A stretch of 34,368 nt of DNA. It comes from Candidatus Nitrosotenuis sp. (GTDB taxonomy: Archaea > Thermoproteota > Nitrososphaeria > Nitrososphaerales > Nitrosopumilaceae). The stretch's first letter is position 1, and every line of letters starts with the position of its first letter. The translations under genes and the position numbers were made by a program. This document shows, piece by piece, positions 17,162 to 26,581 of the stretch. The stretch is taken from NCBI GenBank assembly GCA_004322465.1, contig SCVO01000067.1, forward strand, positions 1 through 34,368. The letters are read 5' to 3'. A model generated the notes under the pieces. It did not search any database. It was not told the origin of the DNA and was given only the letters and a program-made list of their open reading frames with translations.

Positions 17162-18244
17162 GTGAGAACAATGGACGAAATCACGCATAAAATACTGGAC
17201 ATGCTGGCTAGGAACTTGGGCAGGCCCATGTCTATACACGAACTTACCGGCAAAATGGAGCAGACGTACGGCAGTGCTTACTATGCCAACATACACGAAA
17301 AAATCCAAGAAATGGCCCAGGATAGCATAATCACAATTTCAAAGTCTGGCAAGTCTTCCATAATATCTCCATACTTTGAGAACTATCTGCTAATCGACTT
17401 GCTTGCAGAAACGGAGCTGATTAGAAAACAAGACTTTCTGAAGGGGAGACAGGAGATGCAGATGTTGATGATGGAGATAGACACCTTCTTGCACAACATG
17501 CCTTTCGTCAAGTCAATCTCTCTGATGAATCCGGAAAGAAACGCGAAACTGAACAAAGCGGAGATCATGTTCCATCTGAAATCTCCAAACCGAAAATCCA
17601 CAGAAGAGACAAAGATCGAGATCAGTGCCATAATGGCCAGTCTCCAAAGGATGCATAACATCAGAATAGACTATCTGATTTTAGACGACGAGACATTTCT
17701 TGACCTGTTGAAGTCAAACGAGAACAACCCTATCCGGGAGATGCTGCACAACAAGATCGCGGTCCTGTATCCACAGGGATTCTGGATGTCGATTAGAGGA
17801 GAGATTTTGAGAGGCACCACGATAATAGCTGAAGAAAACGAGACGCACCCTGCAAAGATAAGCGAAGAGAATCTAGTCTTCAATCTCGCAAGGTTCGGAT
17901 ACACGGAGTTCGGGCCGAAACTAGAACAGGGCAGACCTATCTGCATGGAATACATAATATCTGCGATAATGTTCCACAAAGACGCAAGAAGAATGGATGC
18001 GATTCCAATAATTCTTGCAAAGAATTCTAAAAAAACAAACTACGGCTTGCTGCTCTTTTTGGCGCGAAAATATGACTTCGAAGGGAAGATGCTAGGTATA
18101 CTCAAAGCGCTCAGAAACCTTATCGCACACGGGATGGCTAACATTGACGAGCCTATAAGGCTGCTCGAGGCCATGAAAATAGAAGAGATCAAGGCAAACA
18201 CTAAGAGCATGAAGGAGAAACTGAGGCTGTACAATGTCACTTGA
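17162..18244 (+). CDS. wHTH + nucleotidyltransferase-like/HEPN-like protein (toxin-antitoxin type)
   Basis: N-terminal wHTH; middle domain with ...IAVLYPQGFWMSIRGE; C-terminal helical domain with Rx4H motif ALRNLIAHGMAN. Confidence 0.6.
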   Translation: MRTMDEITHKILDMLARNLGRPMSIHELTGKMEQTYGSAYYANIHEKIQEMAQDSIITISKSGKSSIISPYFENYLLIDLLAETELIRKQDFLKGRQEMQMLMMEIDTFLHNMPFVKSISLMNPERNAKLNKAEIMFHLKSPNRKSTEETKIEISAIMASLQRMHNIRIDYLILDDETFLDLLKSNENNPIREMLHNKIAVLYPQGFWMSIRGEILRGTTIIAEENETHPAKISEENLVFNLARFGYTEFGPKLEQGRPICMEYIISAIMFHKDARRMDAIPIILAKNSKKTNYGLLLFLARKYDFEGKMLGILKALRNLIAHGMANIDEPIRLLEAMKIEEIKANTKSMKEKLRLYNVT

Positions 18245-18746
18245 CAACACAAAACTGCTCGATTTCCTGGGAGAAGTTGACAAGGAATTGAGCCGGAAAA
18301 TCGTGGTGGTAGCGGTAGGCGGGACTGCAATGACTCTTGTCAAGGCAAAACCATCCACCATCGATGTAGACTTCACAATACCTGTAGAATTCTATGACGA
18401 GTTCGAAAGAGCAAAGAAGATGGTAGATCCTGGATTTAGAGTAGATTTGTTCCATGGCGGCATGGTGTTCATCACAGCACTGCCAGATGACTATCTGAAG
18501 AAAAGTAGACCGATAAGGACCAGACTGAAAAACATACAGCTAAGGGCGCTGGATCCTGTAGATATCATCATTACAAAAATTGCTAGACTTGATGAGAGAG
18601 ATGAACAGGACATAGAATCTTGCATTGAGAAATTTAAGATTAAAAAGAGTCAGATTGTAAAACGCGCAAAAGACATCGGATATTCTGGTAATGATGAAGT
18701 TTTCAAAGGTAACCTACAGATTATGTTGACAAAGTTTTTTAGATGA
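18234..18746 (+). CDS. Minimal nucleotidyltransferase (MNT/DUF6036/AbiEii-like)
   Basis: VAVGGTAMTLVKAKPSTIDVDF (GG...DxD) motif; 11-bp overlap with the upstream partner. Confidence 0.7.
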   Translation: MSLDNTKLLDFLGEVDKELSRKIVVVAVGGTAMTLVKAKPSTIDVDFTIPVEFYDEFERAKKMVDPGFRVDLFHGGMVFITALPDDYLKKSRPIRTRLKNIQLRALDPVDIIITKIARLDERDEQDIESCIEKFKIKKSQIVKRAKDIGYSGNDEVFKGNLQIMLTKFFR

Positions 18747-18800
18747 GTAGCAGATTCGCTACAAACATTTTGTATTACACATCACATTTTTCGATTACTT

Positions 18801-21278
18801 TTATCTTGCTAGAACACTTATGGTGCTTTCGTTCAATCCATTCTTTTGAATTTCGACGGTATGTCCGTGGAAAATCTCTCTGATGGTATCGACGTGACTG
18901 ATTAGAATCACGCAGTCAAATTCCTTCGTCAGATTCCTTATGACGTTCACGGCCTCCCTGACTCCGTCCTCGTCCAGGTTGCCGAAGTCGCCCTCGTCGA
19001 TGAAGAGCGTCTGCATTATGGCAAACGTGTGCTCGTCCGTCTGTGGCATCTTGCTGAGTATCCTGGAGATTGCAACTCGCAGTGCCATATTGATCCTTGT
19101 CTTCTGACCTCCGGAATAGTAGTGTATGGGCCTGACTTCTCCGTTCATAGTGGCAGCGATGTTCAGGGTATCCTCGTCGATGTTAAGCGCCGTTATGTTG
19201 TTGTTGGATAACTCATTGATGATGTCGGTTCCCTCTTTCTCGATGAACGGCCTGAGTCTCCGCAGGATGTTCTCCGGTATGTTCTTGAATATATCACGCA
19301 ACTCCTCTAGCGTAATTATTTCCTCTTTGAGTCGTTCTATTTGCTCCAGGTTTTTTGCAAACTTTCGTTCCTTGTCTTCCAAGTCTTCCAGTTTGTCTCT
19401 GGACTGTCTTTCTCTTTCAGACTCGGTGGCGAGAGCTTTGCCGTTATCATTTAACTCGTGTTGTGATTCATCGAGTGATTGTTTTGCATCGGTGTACTTC
19501 TTTTCCAACTTGGAAAGTTGCTTTAGTCTGGTTTCCAAGGATCTATTTTCGTTGACAAGGTCAGAAAGCTTTCCGAGAGAAGTCTCCAATTCTTGTCTTA
19601 CTTTGGGCAGTCTGTCTAATTCGGTTTTTGCATTGGCATAGTTTTCTGCGACTTTGTCTTTTCTGAGTTGTTTAATTTTTGCATCAAGGCGACCGTATTC
19701 AATTGGGTTAAACCCAAGACTGTCGCGCTTCTGAGACAATGATTTGGAGTCTGCTTTCGTCTTGTCGATTTGCTCTTTTATTGAATCCTTTCTTTTAATC
19801 AGGCTCGACAGTCTGTTTTGTTCCCTTGTTACTTGATCTATTTTAGACGCATCTTTTTCTAACTGTCTTTGAAGGCTGTCAAGACGTTTGACCGTTTCTG
19901 ACACCGTTTTCAATCTTCGTAAAATCGAAACTTGCTCTTTCCCTAACTTGGTCTTTTTGGATACAAGCGCAGATATCTCGTCGTCATAATGCTTTGTGAC
20001 GTGTTGCTGGTCTGTTATCTTCTGCAAGCATACTGGACATTCGTCCTTACCTTTCACCTGGTCTCTTCTCGCCTTCAAGCTTTCAATCGATTCTTCAATC
20101 TGTTTGATTTGACCGCGTATGCTGTTTGACCTATCTTTGAGTCCTTTTTCTATGGCGGTAGCAGCATTCAGAGATTTCTCTGTTTTGGTCAACTTTGATG
20201 GTGAAGGTATCTGTTTTCGAAGTTTCAAAATTGCTGATTTGGTATCTTTGATTTGATCTACAATGTCTGATAGACTGTCACGCTTATCTGCAAGTGTAGT
20301 ATCGTGCTTGAGAATTTCGGTAGATATTTTATCATATTCTGACTTTGTGGGCTGAATCTTGGATATTTTTTCGTCGAGAGTTGTGTAAGTCACATAGGAG
20401 CTTTTGATGGAATTAAACCGTTTCTGGATTGAGAGTAATCTGTTAAGATCATTTCGATTATCCTCGATGTCTTTCTTGGCAGCGTCAATCTGTCCTCTTG
20501 CGGTATCTGCTTTCTCTTTCTGTCGGATGTATTCATTGTGGTTATCTTCTAGTGTTTTTATGTTCGTCTTCTTCGTCTCAACTATTTTCTCGAGTTTGAC
20601 CTTCTTTTCTTTCAGCGTCTTCACTTGACTGGAAACTTGTTCGATTTCTTCTTTGATATCTGGAATCTTTTTGATGTCTGCTTGGAGAATTTTATCTGCC
20701 TCTTCTGTAGCATGTATGTCTGATTCTTTGCGTTGGATTTTTTCTTTGGCCAATTTCTCATATGCAGAATATTTGTCGAGTCCAAACAGCTCGGTGAATG
20801 CTTTCTTTCGCGGCCCGGGATCCAGATCTGTAAGTGCACTCATCTCGCCCTGTAGGACGACCGTTGATTTCCTGAAGCCCTCCCAATCGAGGCCAATTGC
20901 CCTGTTTCTCACATATGCGTAGACATGTCTTCCAACCGCCTTGCTCTCTCCATCTTCCAACAATTCGCCCCCGGTATCACTGTGGGTTATTTCGCGAGTT
21001 ACTACGTAATTGTGACCGTGATTTTCAAACTCGACTCGGATTATGGCCTTGTCTGATTCATGGTTGACCAAGTCATTTATGCTTAGGAAGCCAGAAGTTG
21101 CCCTCCCTGAGGTTCTCAAAGTCCTGCCATAGAGACAAACGCACAATGCATCGAGAATCGAGGTCTTCCCAGAACCGTTATCTCCTGCTATCAGTGTGAC
21201 TTGATTTTGCGGGAACTCGACTTCCAGACTTCCCTTGAATCGCATGAAGCCTTTGAGGACGATTCTCTTAAGTTTCAG
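18801..21278 (-). CDS. rad50: Rad50/SbcC-like ATPase
   Basis: Walker A GDNGSGKTS, long coiled coil, zinc hook CPVC, signature YSGGQKTR, Walker B LFIDEGDFGNLDE. Start extended to CTG at 21278 to restore N-terminal LKLKRIVLKGFMRF. Confidence 0.85.
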   Translation of the reverse strand: MKLKRIVLKGFMRFKGSLEVEFPQNQVTLIAGDNGSGKTSILDALCVCLYGRTLRTSGRATSGFLSINDLVNHESDKAIIRVEFENHGHNYVVTREITHSDTGGELLEDGESKAVGRHVYAYVRNRAIGLDWEGFRKSTVVLQGEMSALTDLDPGPRKKAFTELFGLDKYSAYEKLAKEKIQRKESDIHATEEADKILQADIKKIPDIKEEIEQVSSQVKTLKEKKVKLEKIVETKKTNIKTLEDNHNEYIRQKEKADTARGQIDAAKKDIEDNRNDLNRLLSIQKRFNSIKSSYVTYTTLDEKISKIQPTKSEYDKISTEILKHDTTLADKRDSLSDIVDQIKDTKSAILKLRKQIPSPSKLTKTEKSLNAATAIEKGLKDRSNSIRGQIKQIEESIESLKARRDQVKGKDECPVCLQKITDQQHVTKHYDDEISALVSKKTKLGKEQVSILRRLKTVSETVKRLDSLQRQLEKDASKIDQVTREQNRLSSLIKRKDSIKEQIDKTKADSKSLSQKRDSLGFNPIEYGRLDAKIKQLRKDKVAENYANAKTELDRLPKVRQELETSLGKLSDLVNENRSLETRLKQLSKLEKKYTDAKQSLDESQHELNDNGKALATESERERQSRDKLEDLEDKERKFAKNLEQIERLKEEIITLEELRDIFKNIPENILRRLRPFIEKEGTDIINELSNNNITALNIDEDTLNIAATMNGEVRPIHYYSGGQKTRINMALRVAISRILSKMPQTDEHTFAIMQTLFIDEGDFGNLDEDGVREAVNVIRNLTKEFDCVILISHVDTIREIFHGHTVEIQKNGLNESTISVLAR

Positions 21279-22443
21279 AAGGCATCATCTCCCTGGCTTC
21301 GACAATTATCTCGTTGGCTAACTTGTTCAGAAGCGTAATTTTTCCCTTGTACTGTTCTTTGTCTTTGATGTAAAGTTCTACCTCCTTGGATGGCGGAAGT
21401 ATGTAATCGCCACTAAGCGTCTTTGACTCGGGTAGTGTAACGACAGTCCTGGGCTGTAGTTTGTATTCGAATACCTTGGCCTCTTCTAGTGCTGCTTTGA
21501 TTCGCTTCCAGTCGATCAGCCTGTTCTCGTCAATATCGATATTCTCGAGCTTGATTCTCACAAGACAGTCTGCTAAAGCATCTTTTTGCTGAGTGATTTT
21601 GTCGACAACCAACTTGGTGATTTCTATCGCAGAAAGCTTAGAACAGTCTGCATCGACAAGTGTGACCATTTTCCTTGTGAGCAGTTTGATGGGAGATACT
21701 TTCACATCTTCATCGAACTCGACAATCAGGGCATACTTGTCATCGCGCTCTTCTCCAAATTCGTATCTCTCAGACGAACCAGGGTAGTATATTGCCATTG
21801 TATCATGTGGAATTTTTTGTAACTTGTGAATGTGTCCCAGAGCTACATAATCAAACTTGGAAGGAATTTGATTCACATCTACATAATCTCCGATGAATGT
21901 CTCAAAAGCTACTTCAGAACTCGTCACAGCCTGGCCCAAGGGTATGTGAGTCACGAGTATCCTTCTATTGGATTTCGAATTCTGCATTGCCTTTACGAGT
22001 AGGGGCTCAAACAGATTCCTTATCTCATCGAAGTTCTGGGGAGCTGGGACGCACACAAAATCATAGCCGTTAAGATGAACTGTTGTTGGCTCGAGAACTA
22101 CCAAAACTCCATCTATCTCGCCAAGCATTACCAGAGGATTGAGGGTCGTTGCTATCTTCGGTGTCTCGTGGTTGCCCCCTACGATTAACGTGGTTATTCC
22201 ACGCTTGCTCACCTGTTTTAACTTCCGAATGACTTCCAAGGTGTAGCGTGGATGAGGATTTACTTTCGTAAAGAAATCGCCGGCAATAAGCAAGACGTCG
22301 ACTTTCTCTTTGATTGCGATATCGGCTATGTTCTTGAAAGAATTCAGAAAGTCTACGCCACGAGCGTTTAGGCCAGTCTGGTAATCGATTCTTTGGTAGT
22401 CTGTCTCGCCTATGTGGTTATCAGCAGTATGTAAGACTCTCAT
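21268..22443 (-). CDS. mre11: Mre11/SbcD-like nuclease
   Basis: LHTADNHIGE, LLIAGDFF, VGGNHE, ALGHIHKLQ phosphoesterase motifs; operon with rad50. Confidence 0.9.
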   Translation of the reverse strand: MRVLHTADNHIGETDYQRIDYQTGLNARGVDFLNSFKNIADIAIKEKVDVLLIAGDFFTKVNPHPRYTLEVIRKLKQVSKRGITTLIVGGNHETPKIATTLNPLVMLGEIDGVLVVLEPTTVHLNGYDFVCVPAPQNFDEIRNLFEPLLVKAMQNSKSNRRILVTHIPLGQAVTSSEVAFETFIGDYVDVNQIPSKFDYVALGHIHKLQKIPHDTMAIYYPGSSERYEFGEERDDKYALIVEFDEDVKVSPIKLLTRKMVTLVDADCSKLSAIEITKLVVDKITQQKDALADCLVRIKLENIDIDENRLIDWKRIKAALEEAKVFEYKLQPRTVVTLPESKTLSGDYILPPSKEVELYIKDKEQYKGKITLLNKLANEIIVEAREMMPSET

Positions 22444-22517
22444 CTTGACACTTGATAATTTTGTTAGAATTAGTATTAAATAAGGAAGTATCTTCGCTAA
22501 TTCACAATATCTTGATT

Positions 22518-22799
22518 TTATTCCTTAAAGTCGTCGGATCGCAAAACGTTCCCAGACTGTCTATCTAGTATGATTCGAATTAGCCTTAACTCGTAGGTTA
22601 CCCCTCTGATTGTACTACATAAACGCTCGGATTCTTCATGTATTGTCTCAGCCAAAATTTCGAAACCATTGCTAATGATCTTTTTTTGTGATAGTTTTGG
22701 TTCGTCATCATATGACATGTAATGTAAAGCCTCAAAAAAGTAAATAAGGATTCTTGATGATTTTTCTGAAAAATAAAAATCATTCCGCCTTCGCCTCAT
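22518..22799 (-). CDS. Small uncharacterised helical protein
   Basis: 93-aa ORF divergent from 22866. Confidence 0.45.
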   Translation of the reverse strand: MRRRRNDFYFSEKSSRILIYFFEALHYMSYDDEPKLSQKKIISNGFEILAETIHEESERLCSTIRGVTYELRLIRIILDRQSGNVLRSDDFKE

Positions 22800-22865
22800 G
22801 CTCTTATGACTGGAATTTATCTATCAAATTAAAAGATAGAATAACACCAATTTAGTGTGATTTAA

Positions 22866-24041
22866 TTGCCAGAAAAGAAAGAAGAATACAAATTCCAAAC
22901 TCTTCATTGTGATAAATGCAAAGACTGGCTTAAGCTTGAATTCAAAAATTTTGACGAAACTAAGGATGGGATCCGCATAATTGTGCCTGATATGCCAATA
23001 CTGGTTTGTCCTAGTTGCGGTACAGAATATAATTCAGATTGGACTAAAATATTCTTCATACCATGGATCATTGAAGAATCTAAAAAGAGAGGCACCAAAC
23101 TGTTTAAGGGTGGAATGAAAAAGGCTAGTGAAACTCGTTACGATTTGTGTAAAGATGTAAATTTCAAATATGATGCAAACGACTGCAAGATGATACCCGG
23201 ATTACATTCTCAATTTGCCAAAGAAGGATTCTTTACTCCTGTTTTCTTTGAGAGAAAAGTTTTACACAAGTATCTGAGTTTTGACGAATACCGGGTAGAC
23301 ATTGCAGGAAACACATTTGGGACCATTTTCCACAATGATGATTGGTACTTGAGCTTTGGCATCAATAGAAACGGCAAGGTCTTTTGTTGGCTTGGAGATT
23401 TGGAAGAAAAAATACCACAAAAAGAGCGTCAATATCTACTGTCAGAAAACGTCGAATCAGATCATGATGTTGCATCGGAATTTTATGCCGCTACGAGAGA
23501 GGCAGAGTTTTCGGAACTTTCTAATGAGAGTATGTTACTAAAAACAAGATCGGCATTTGAAGAACTCTGTAAAAATAAATTCAAGTTAAAGGTATTCGAT
23601 TACGAAAAAAAGGAATATGAAATACTCGGGGAGTTGGTGAGACCTGTAAACTGGAATGAAAAAGGTGTAATTCACATAATTAACTGCCTTACTAAACTCT
23701 GCATTGAGGCACTCGATAGTGAATCGTTAAAGACTGAAATAAAAGGACTGGATGGACAATTGGACCTGAAAAAAATGGGAGGATTGAAACTTTTTGAAAA
23801 GTGGATTGAACTGCGCTCAAAAAAACTCGACGCATATAATATTATGAAACCGTTCTTCGTCTTATACGACTTTAGAGTTGTTCTTGATCATAAACTGAGT
23901 GATCAAGAAGCAAAAAAGAGACTTGATTTTTGCTACGAAAGGCTAGGTATTAGTAATAATCCGAACTTTGAAAGACTGTACGACAAAATAATTGAAGGAA
24001 TTACTAAATCATATTCTGAAATTACAAACGTTCTAGGTTAG
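22866..24041 (+). CDS. Zn-ribbon protein with C-terminal HEPN-like helical region
   Basis: CDKCKDW...CPSCGTEY zinc ribbon; C-terminal LYDFRVVLDHKLSDQEAKKRLDFCYERLG carries an Rx4H motif. Confidence 0.55.
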   Translation: MPEKKEEYKFQTLHCDKCKDWLKLEFKNFDETKDGIRIIVPDMPILVCPSCGTEYNSDWTKIFFIPWIIEESKKRGTKLFKGGMKKASETRYDLCKDVNFKYDANDCKMIPGLHSQFAKEGFFTPVFFERKVLHKYLSFDEYRVDIAGNTFGTIFHNDDWYLSFGINRNGKVFCWLGDLEEKIPQKERQYLLSENVESDHDVASEFYAATREAEFSELSNESMLLKTRSAFEELCKNKFKLKVFDYEKKEYEILGELVRPVNWNEKGVIHIINCLTKLCIEALDSESLKTEIKGLDGQLDLKKMGGLKLFEKWIELRSKKLDAYNIMKPFFVLYDFRVVLDHKLSDQEAKKRLDFCYERLGISNNPNFERLYDKIIEGITKSYSEITNVLG

Positions 24042-24084
24042 TTTCCATACCTTCGATCATTCTCCGTTTGACCTAACAACTCAA

Positions 24085-24309
24085 CTAGTAGTCTTCACTA
24101 ATAGATTTCAGAAGATCAAGGTGAGCCGTGACTGCATCGTCCATTAGTTGCAGGTTGGCTTCTCCAAATTCCCGCATATGTTTGGCAGCCACTCTCACGA
24201 GTTCTGGAGGTGGCAATATGATGTTCGACAGTATATCGTACAACCAATCCAGACCATGTACCGGTGTTCCTACATCCAAAACATGATTCATGGACATATT
24301 CAAAGTCAC
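24085..24309 (-). CDS. Small uncharacterised protein
   Basis: 74-aa ORF, helical C-terminus. Confidence 0.4.
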   Translation of the reverse strand: MTLNMSMNHVLDVGTPVHGLDWLYDILSNIILPPPELVRVAAKHMREFGEANLQLMDDAVTAHLDLLKSISEDY

Positions 24310-24349
24310 TTCTATAGGGTCTCGTTGAATTAATTTATTGTGGTTTTAG

Positions 24350-24493
24350 CCCGAAATCGGGAGTTTCAAATCAAAGATTTTGTCATAAAGATCGTCCTCT
24401 GTTTTTACAGAAAAACAGGATTTTAGAACAATTGAGCAATTGATCCAGCAGATCATGTTTTGTGCCTGAAAACACCCCAAAATGCAGCATTTT
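24350..24493. repeat. Cluster of five short inverted repeats in a noncoding stretch
   Basis: CCCGA-AA-TCGGG (24350-24361), CTGTTTTT-ACAG-AAAAACAG (24399-24418), CAATTG-AG-CAATTG (24429-24442), TGATC-CAGCA-GATCA (24441-24455), AAAATGC-A-GCATTTT (24479-24493). Confidence 0.65.
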
Positions 24494-24586
24494 TAATAAT
24501 TTCCAAATTTTGCCATGAAATCGGTGGCTGTGAATATTTGCTGCACAGAAATACTATGTTTCAAAAAAAAGAGGAAGTGGGATCGA

Positions 24587-24664
24587 CTATCGCAATACGA
24601 TGCCGACGATCCCGATCAGTATGCCCACCACGGCAAGAATCAGGTTGAGTTTCGTTCTGCTCAC
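24587..24664 (-). CDS. 25-aa single-TM microprotein
   Basis: GTG start: MSRTKLNLILAVVGILIGIVGIVLR*. Confidence 0.45.
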   Translation of the reverse strand: MSRTKLNLILAVVGILIGIVGIVLR

Positions 24665-24807
24665 ACTATAAAATAAGTAAAAAATTGCGCCGACGGCCGC
24701 CTCGCTCATCGTCCTTTTCGTCCCTCCGGGACCGCTCCTGTCACACGTATACCGTCGCTGAAAAGGGCGTGGCTCGGCTCGGGAATTAACTGACGGAGGT
24801 AATCGAA

Positions 24808-24963
24808 ATGGCAGATGGAAAGCAGCCCGTGCTGACTGGGGTAATACAGTCAGGAGAGAAGGACCCGAAGAAGAGGAGGATTCTTGGGAGAATCGCGCTC
24901 TGGAGGGTCGAGAGGAGGAAGGGGGAGGAAGACCACCTCTTCCAGACCTCGGAGGCGGGGTAG
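24808..24963 (+). CDS. 51-aa basic protein upstream of TrmB-like gene
   Basis: GGAGG SD then ATG; MADGKQPVLTGVIQSGEKDPKKRRILGRIALWRVERRKGEEDHLFQTSEAG; stop directly abuts ATG 24964. Confidence 0.6.
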   Translation: MADGKQPVLTGVIQSGEKDPKKRRILGRIALWRVERRKGEEDHLFQTSEAG

Positions 24964-25326
24964 ATGCTCACGATGAACGGCGTCGGGAAGGAGATAGTGG
25001 AACTCTTCAAGGGGTTCGGTCTCGGCGAGTACGAGTCGCGGGTCTACTTCGCGCTCCAAATCTTCGGCAAGACGAAGGCGGGGAAACTTTGGGCGCCAGC
25101 GGGAATTCCTCAGAGCAAGGTCTACAACACGATTCAGGTGCTCTCGGCGAAGGGTCTGGTCGAGACCACGAGCCTGAACCCGCTAGAGGTCAGGGCGAAG
25201 CCGTTCCTGAGGTTCGCAAACAACTACATGACTGAGAAGAAGTGCTCGCTCTACGAGATTCAGGAGAAGATAGACGACTACAGGGACGCCGCGAAGAGCA
25301 ACAAGTTGGTGCGGGTCGTCGTTTGA
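24964..25326 (+). CDS. TrmB-family HTH transcriptional regulator
   Basis: LFKGFGLGEYESRVYFALQIFGKTKAGKLWAPAGIPQSKVYNTIQVLSAKGLVE. Confidence 0.85.
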   Translation: MLTMNGVGKEIVELFKGFGLGEYESRVYFALQIFGKTKAGKLWAPAGIPQSKVYNTIQVLSAKGLVETTSLNPLEVRAKPFLRFANNYMTEKKCSLYEIQEKIDDYRDAAKSNKLVRVVV

Positions 25327-25328
25327 CG

Positions 25329-25362
25329 CCCGCCTTTTTTGTTTTTATTATTAATTGGCGGG
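25329..25362 (+). terminator. T-tract terminator flanked by CCCGCC/GGCGGG
   Basis: CCCGCC TTTTTTGTTTTTATTATTAATT GGCGGG directly after the TrmB gene. Confidence 0.45.
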
Positions 25363-25435
25363 ATTCAACTTTTTCATAAAGACTTGCAAAATATCAGAGT
25401 TAGATTGGCAAGTGGTTTTTGTTTGTTTTGATTTT

Positions 25436-26581
25436 TTAATTATACAAAATACTGTTCGCAGTTTCTATTTGCTTATGTAATCCTGTAATCCACGGTTGTC
25501 TCTTTTCTTCCATTTTACAATATCCAATTTCACACAGAATACATTCAAGCTCAGCTTTTTCATACAGGCATTCTTGTAAGTGTGTCAATGCAAAATTGTT
25601 TAGGAATAAAGGGAATTTTCTCTCCCCAACATAAGTCGTTGTTCCTAGTGAATGAGGCTTATCAATAGTCCACCAAATCGCTGGACCGTATTTAACAAGA
25701 TCATTGCCAGTCATTTTCAAGAATTTCTTTCCTTGTAATCTATAAACATCACATTTCGTAAAAGACTGATAACCATCTTCACTTACATATGCAATAAACT
25801 CGCGTAGACTCGGATCATATTTTTCCAGATCTTGTATCAAGGATTGCAATTCAAAATATGTTGGAGGCGGATCTCTTTTATGAAAAGATAGAATTCTTTT
25901 CGCCAACAACTTGCCTTTCGTGGAATTTATTTCGTATATAGCTCGAAAAATATCAATGAATTTAAAGAACAAATCACTTGGCGGACAGGAAAGATTAAAG
26001 GAAAAAACAACTCCAGGCATTGCTCCCTTATTAGATACAGTCTCACTTTCACAAAACTTCAGTTGAAGTGAAAAATTAAAAATTAGATTAAGAATAAAGG
26101 GCCAATCCTCAACATTACTATCAAACCACTCAAAATCATTCAAAATTCTTTTTGACTTTTCACCTAAAATGATTCTTGAATGTTTTTTTAATTCAGATGG
26201 ATCAAGATTACTCTCTTTATGTTTTCCATATAGGAAAAAAACATGTGCGACATCCAACACATTTCCGACATCATCCATATAATTAAAATAATAATTTAGC
26301 ATTTGTCTAGCGTTGCTAGAAGGAGATTTCCATTGTTTAAGAAACTGTTGTGTTGTAATCTGAATTTTTAGATATTCACTGAAGAGAAGTATCTGCTGAA
26401 TGGATTTGCTTTTGTAGAAAAATCGATGACTAAACTCGTGACCGTGAACCAAATTATGGAAATCAGGCATTAAAAATTTAGTAGATGCATAATCAATTTT
26501 TTGTTTATCTAGAATGAAAACGTCGGAACGAGGATCCCATGTTCCCCAATCACCATAATGAAACCCCCTATGCCTTATCAT
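25436..26581 (-). CDS. Uncharacterised protein with HExxH (HEFSH) zinc-metallopeptidase-like motif
   Basis: NLVHGHEFSHRFFYKSKSIQQ near the N-terminus; C-terminal CILCEIGYC. Confidence 0.55.
   Translation of the reverse strand: MIRHRGFHYGDWGTWDPRSDVFILDKQKIDYASTKFLMPDFHNLVHGHEFSHRFFYKSKSIQQILLFSEYLKIQITTQQFLKQWKSPSSNARQMLNYYFNYMDDVGNVLDVAHVFFLYGKHKESNLDPSELKKHSRIILGEKSKRILNDFEWFDSNVEDWPFILNLIFNFSLQLKFCESETVSNKGAMPGVVFSFNLSCPPSDLFFKFIDIFRAIYEINSTKGKLLAKRILSFHKRDPPPTYFELQSLIQDLEKYDPSLREFIAYVSEDGYQSFTKCDVYRLQGKKFLKMTGNDLVKYGPAIWWTIDKPHSLGTTTYVGERKFPLFLNNFALTHLQECLYEKAELECILCEIGYCKMEEKRQPWITGLHKQIETANSILYN

Noticed and set aside
19126-19641. 171-aa plus-strand Ser/Leu-rich ORF
   Set aside because: Shadow of the Rad50 coiled coil
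24721-24760. Possible second attachment site (GCTCCTGT shared with the tRNA-Glu 5' end)
   Set aside because: Only 8 nt match, and it corresponds to the 5' rather than 3' end of the tRNA; probably chance
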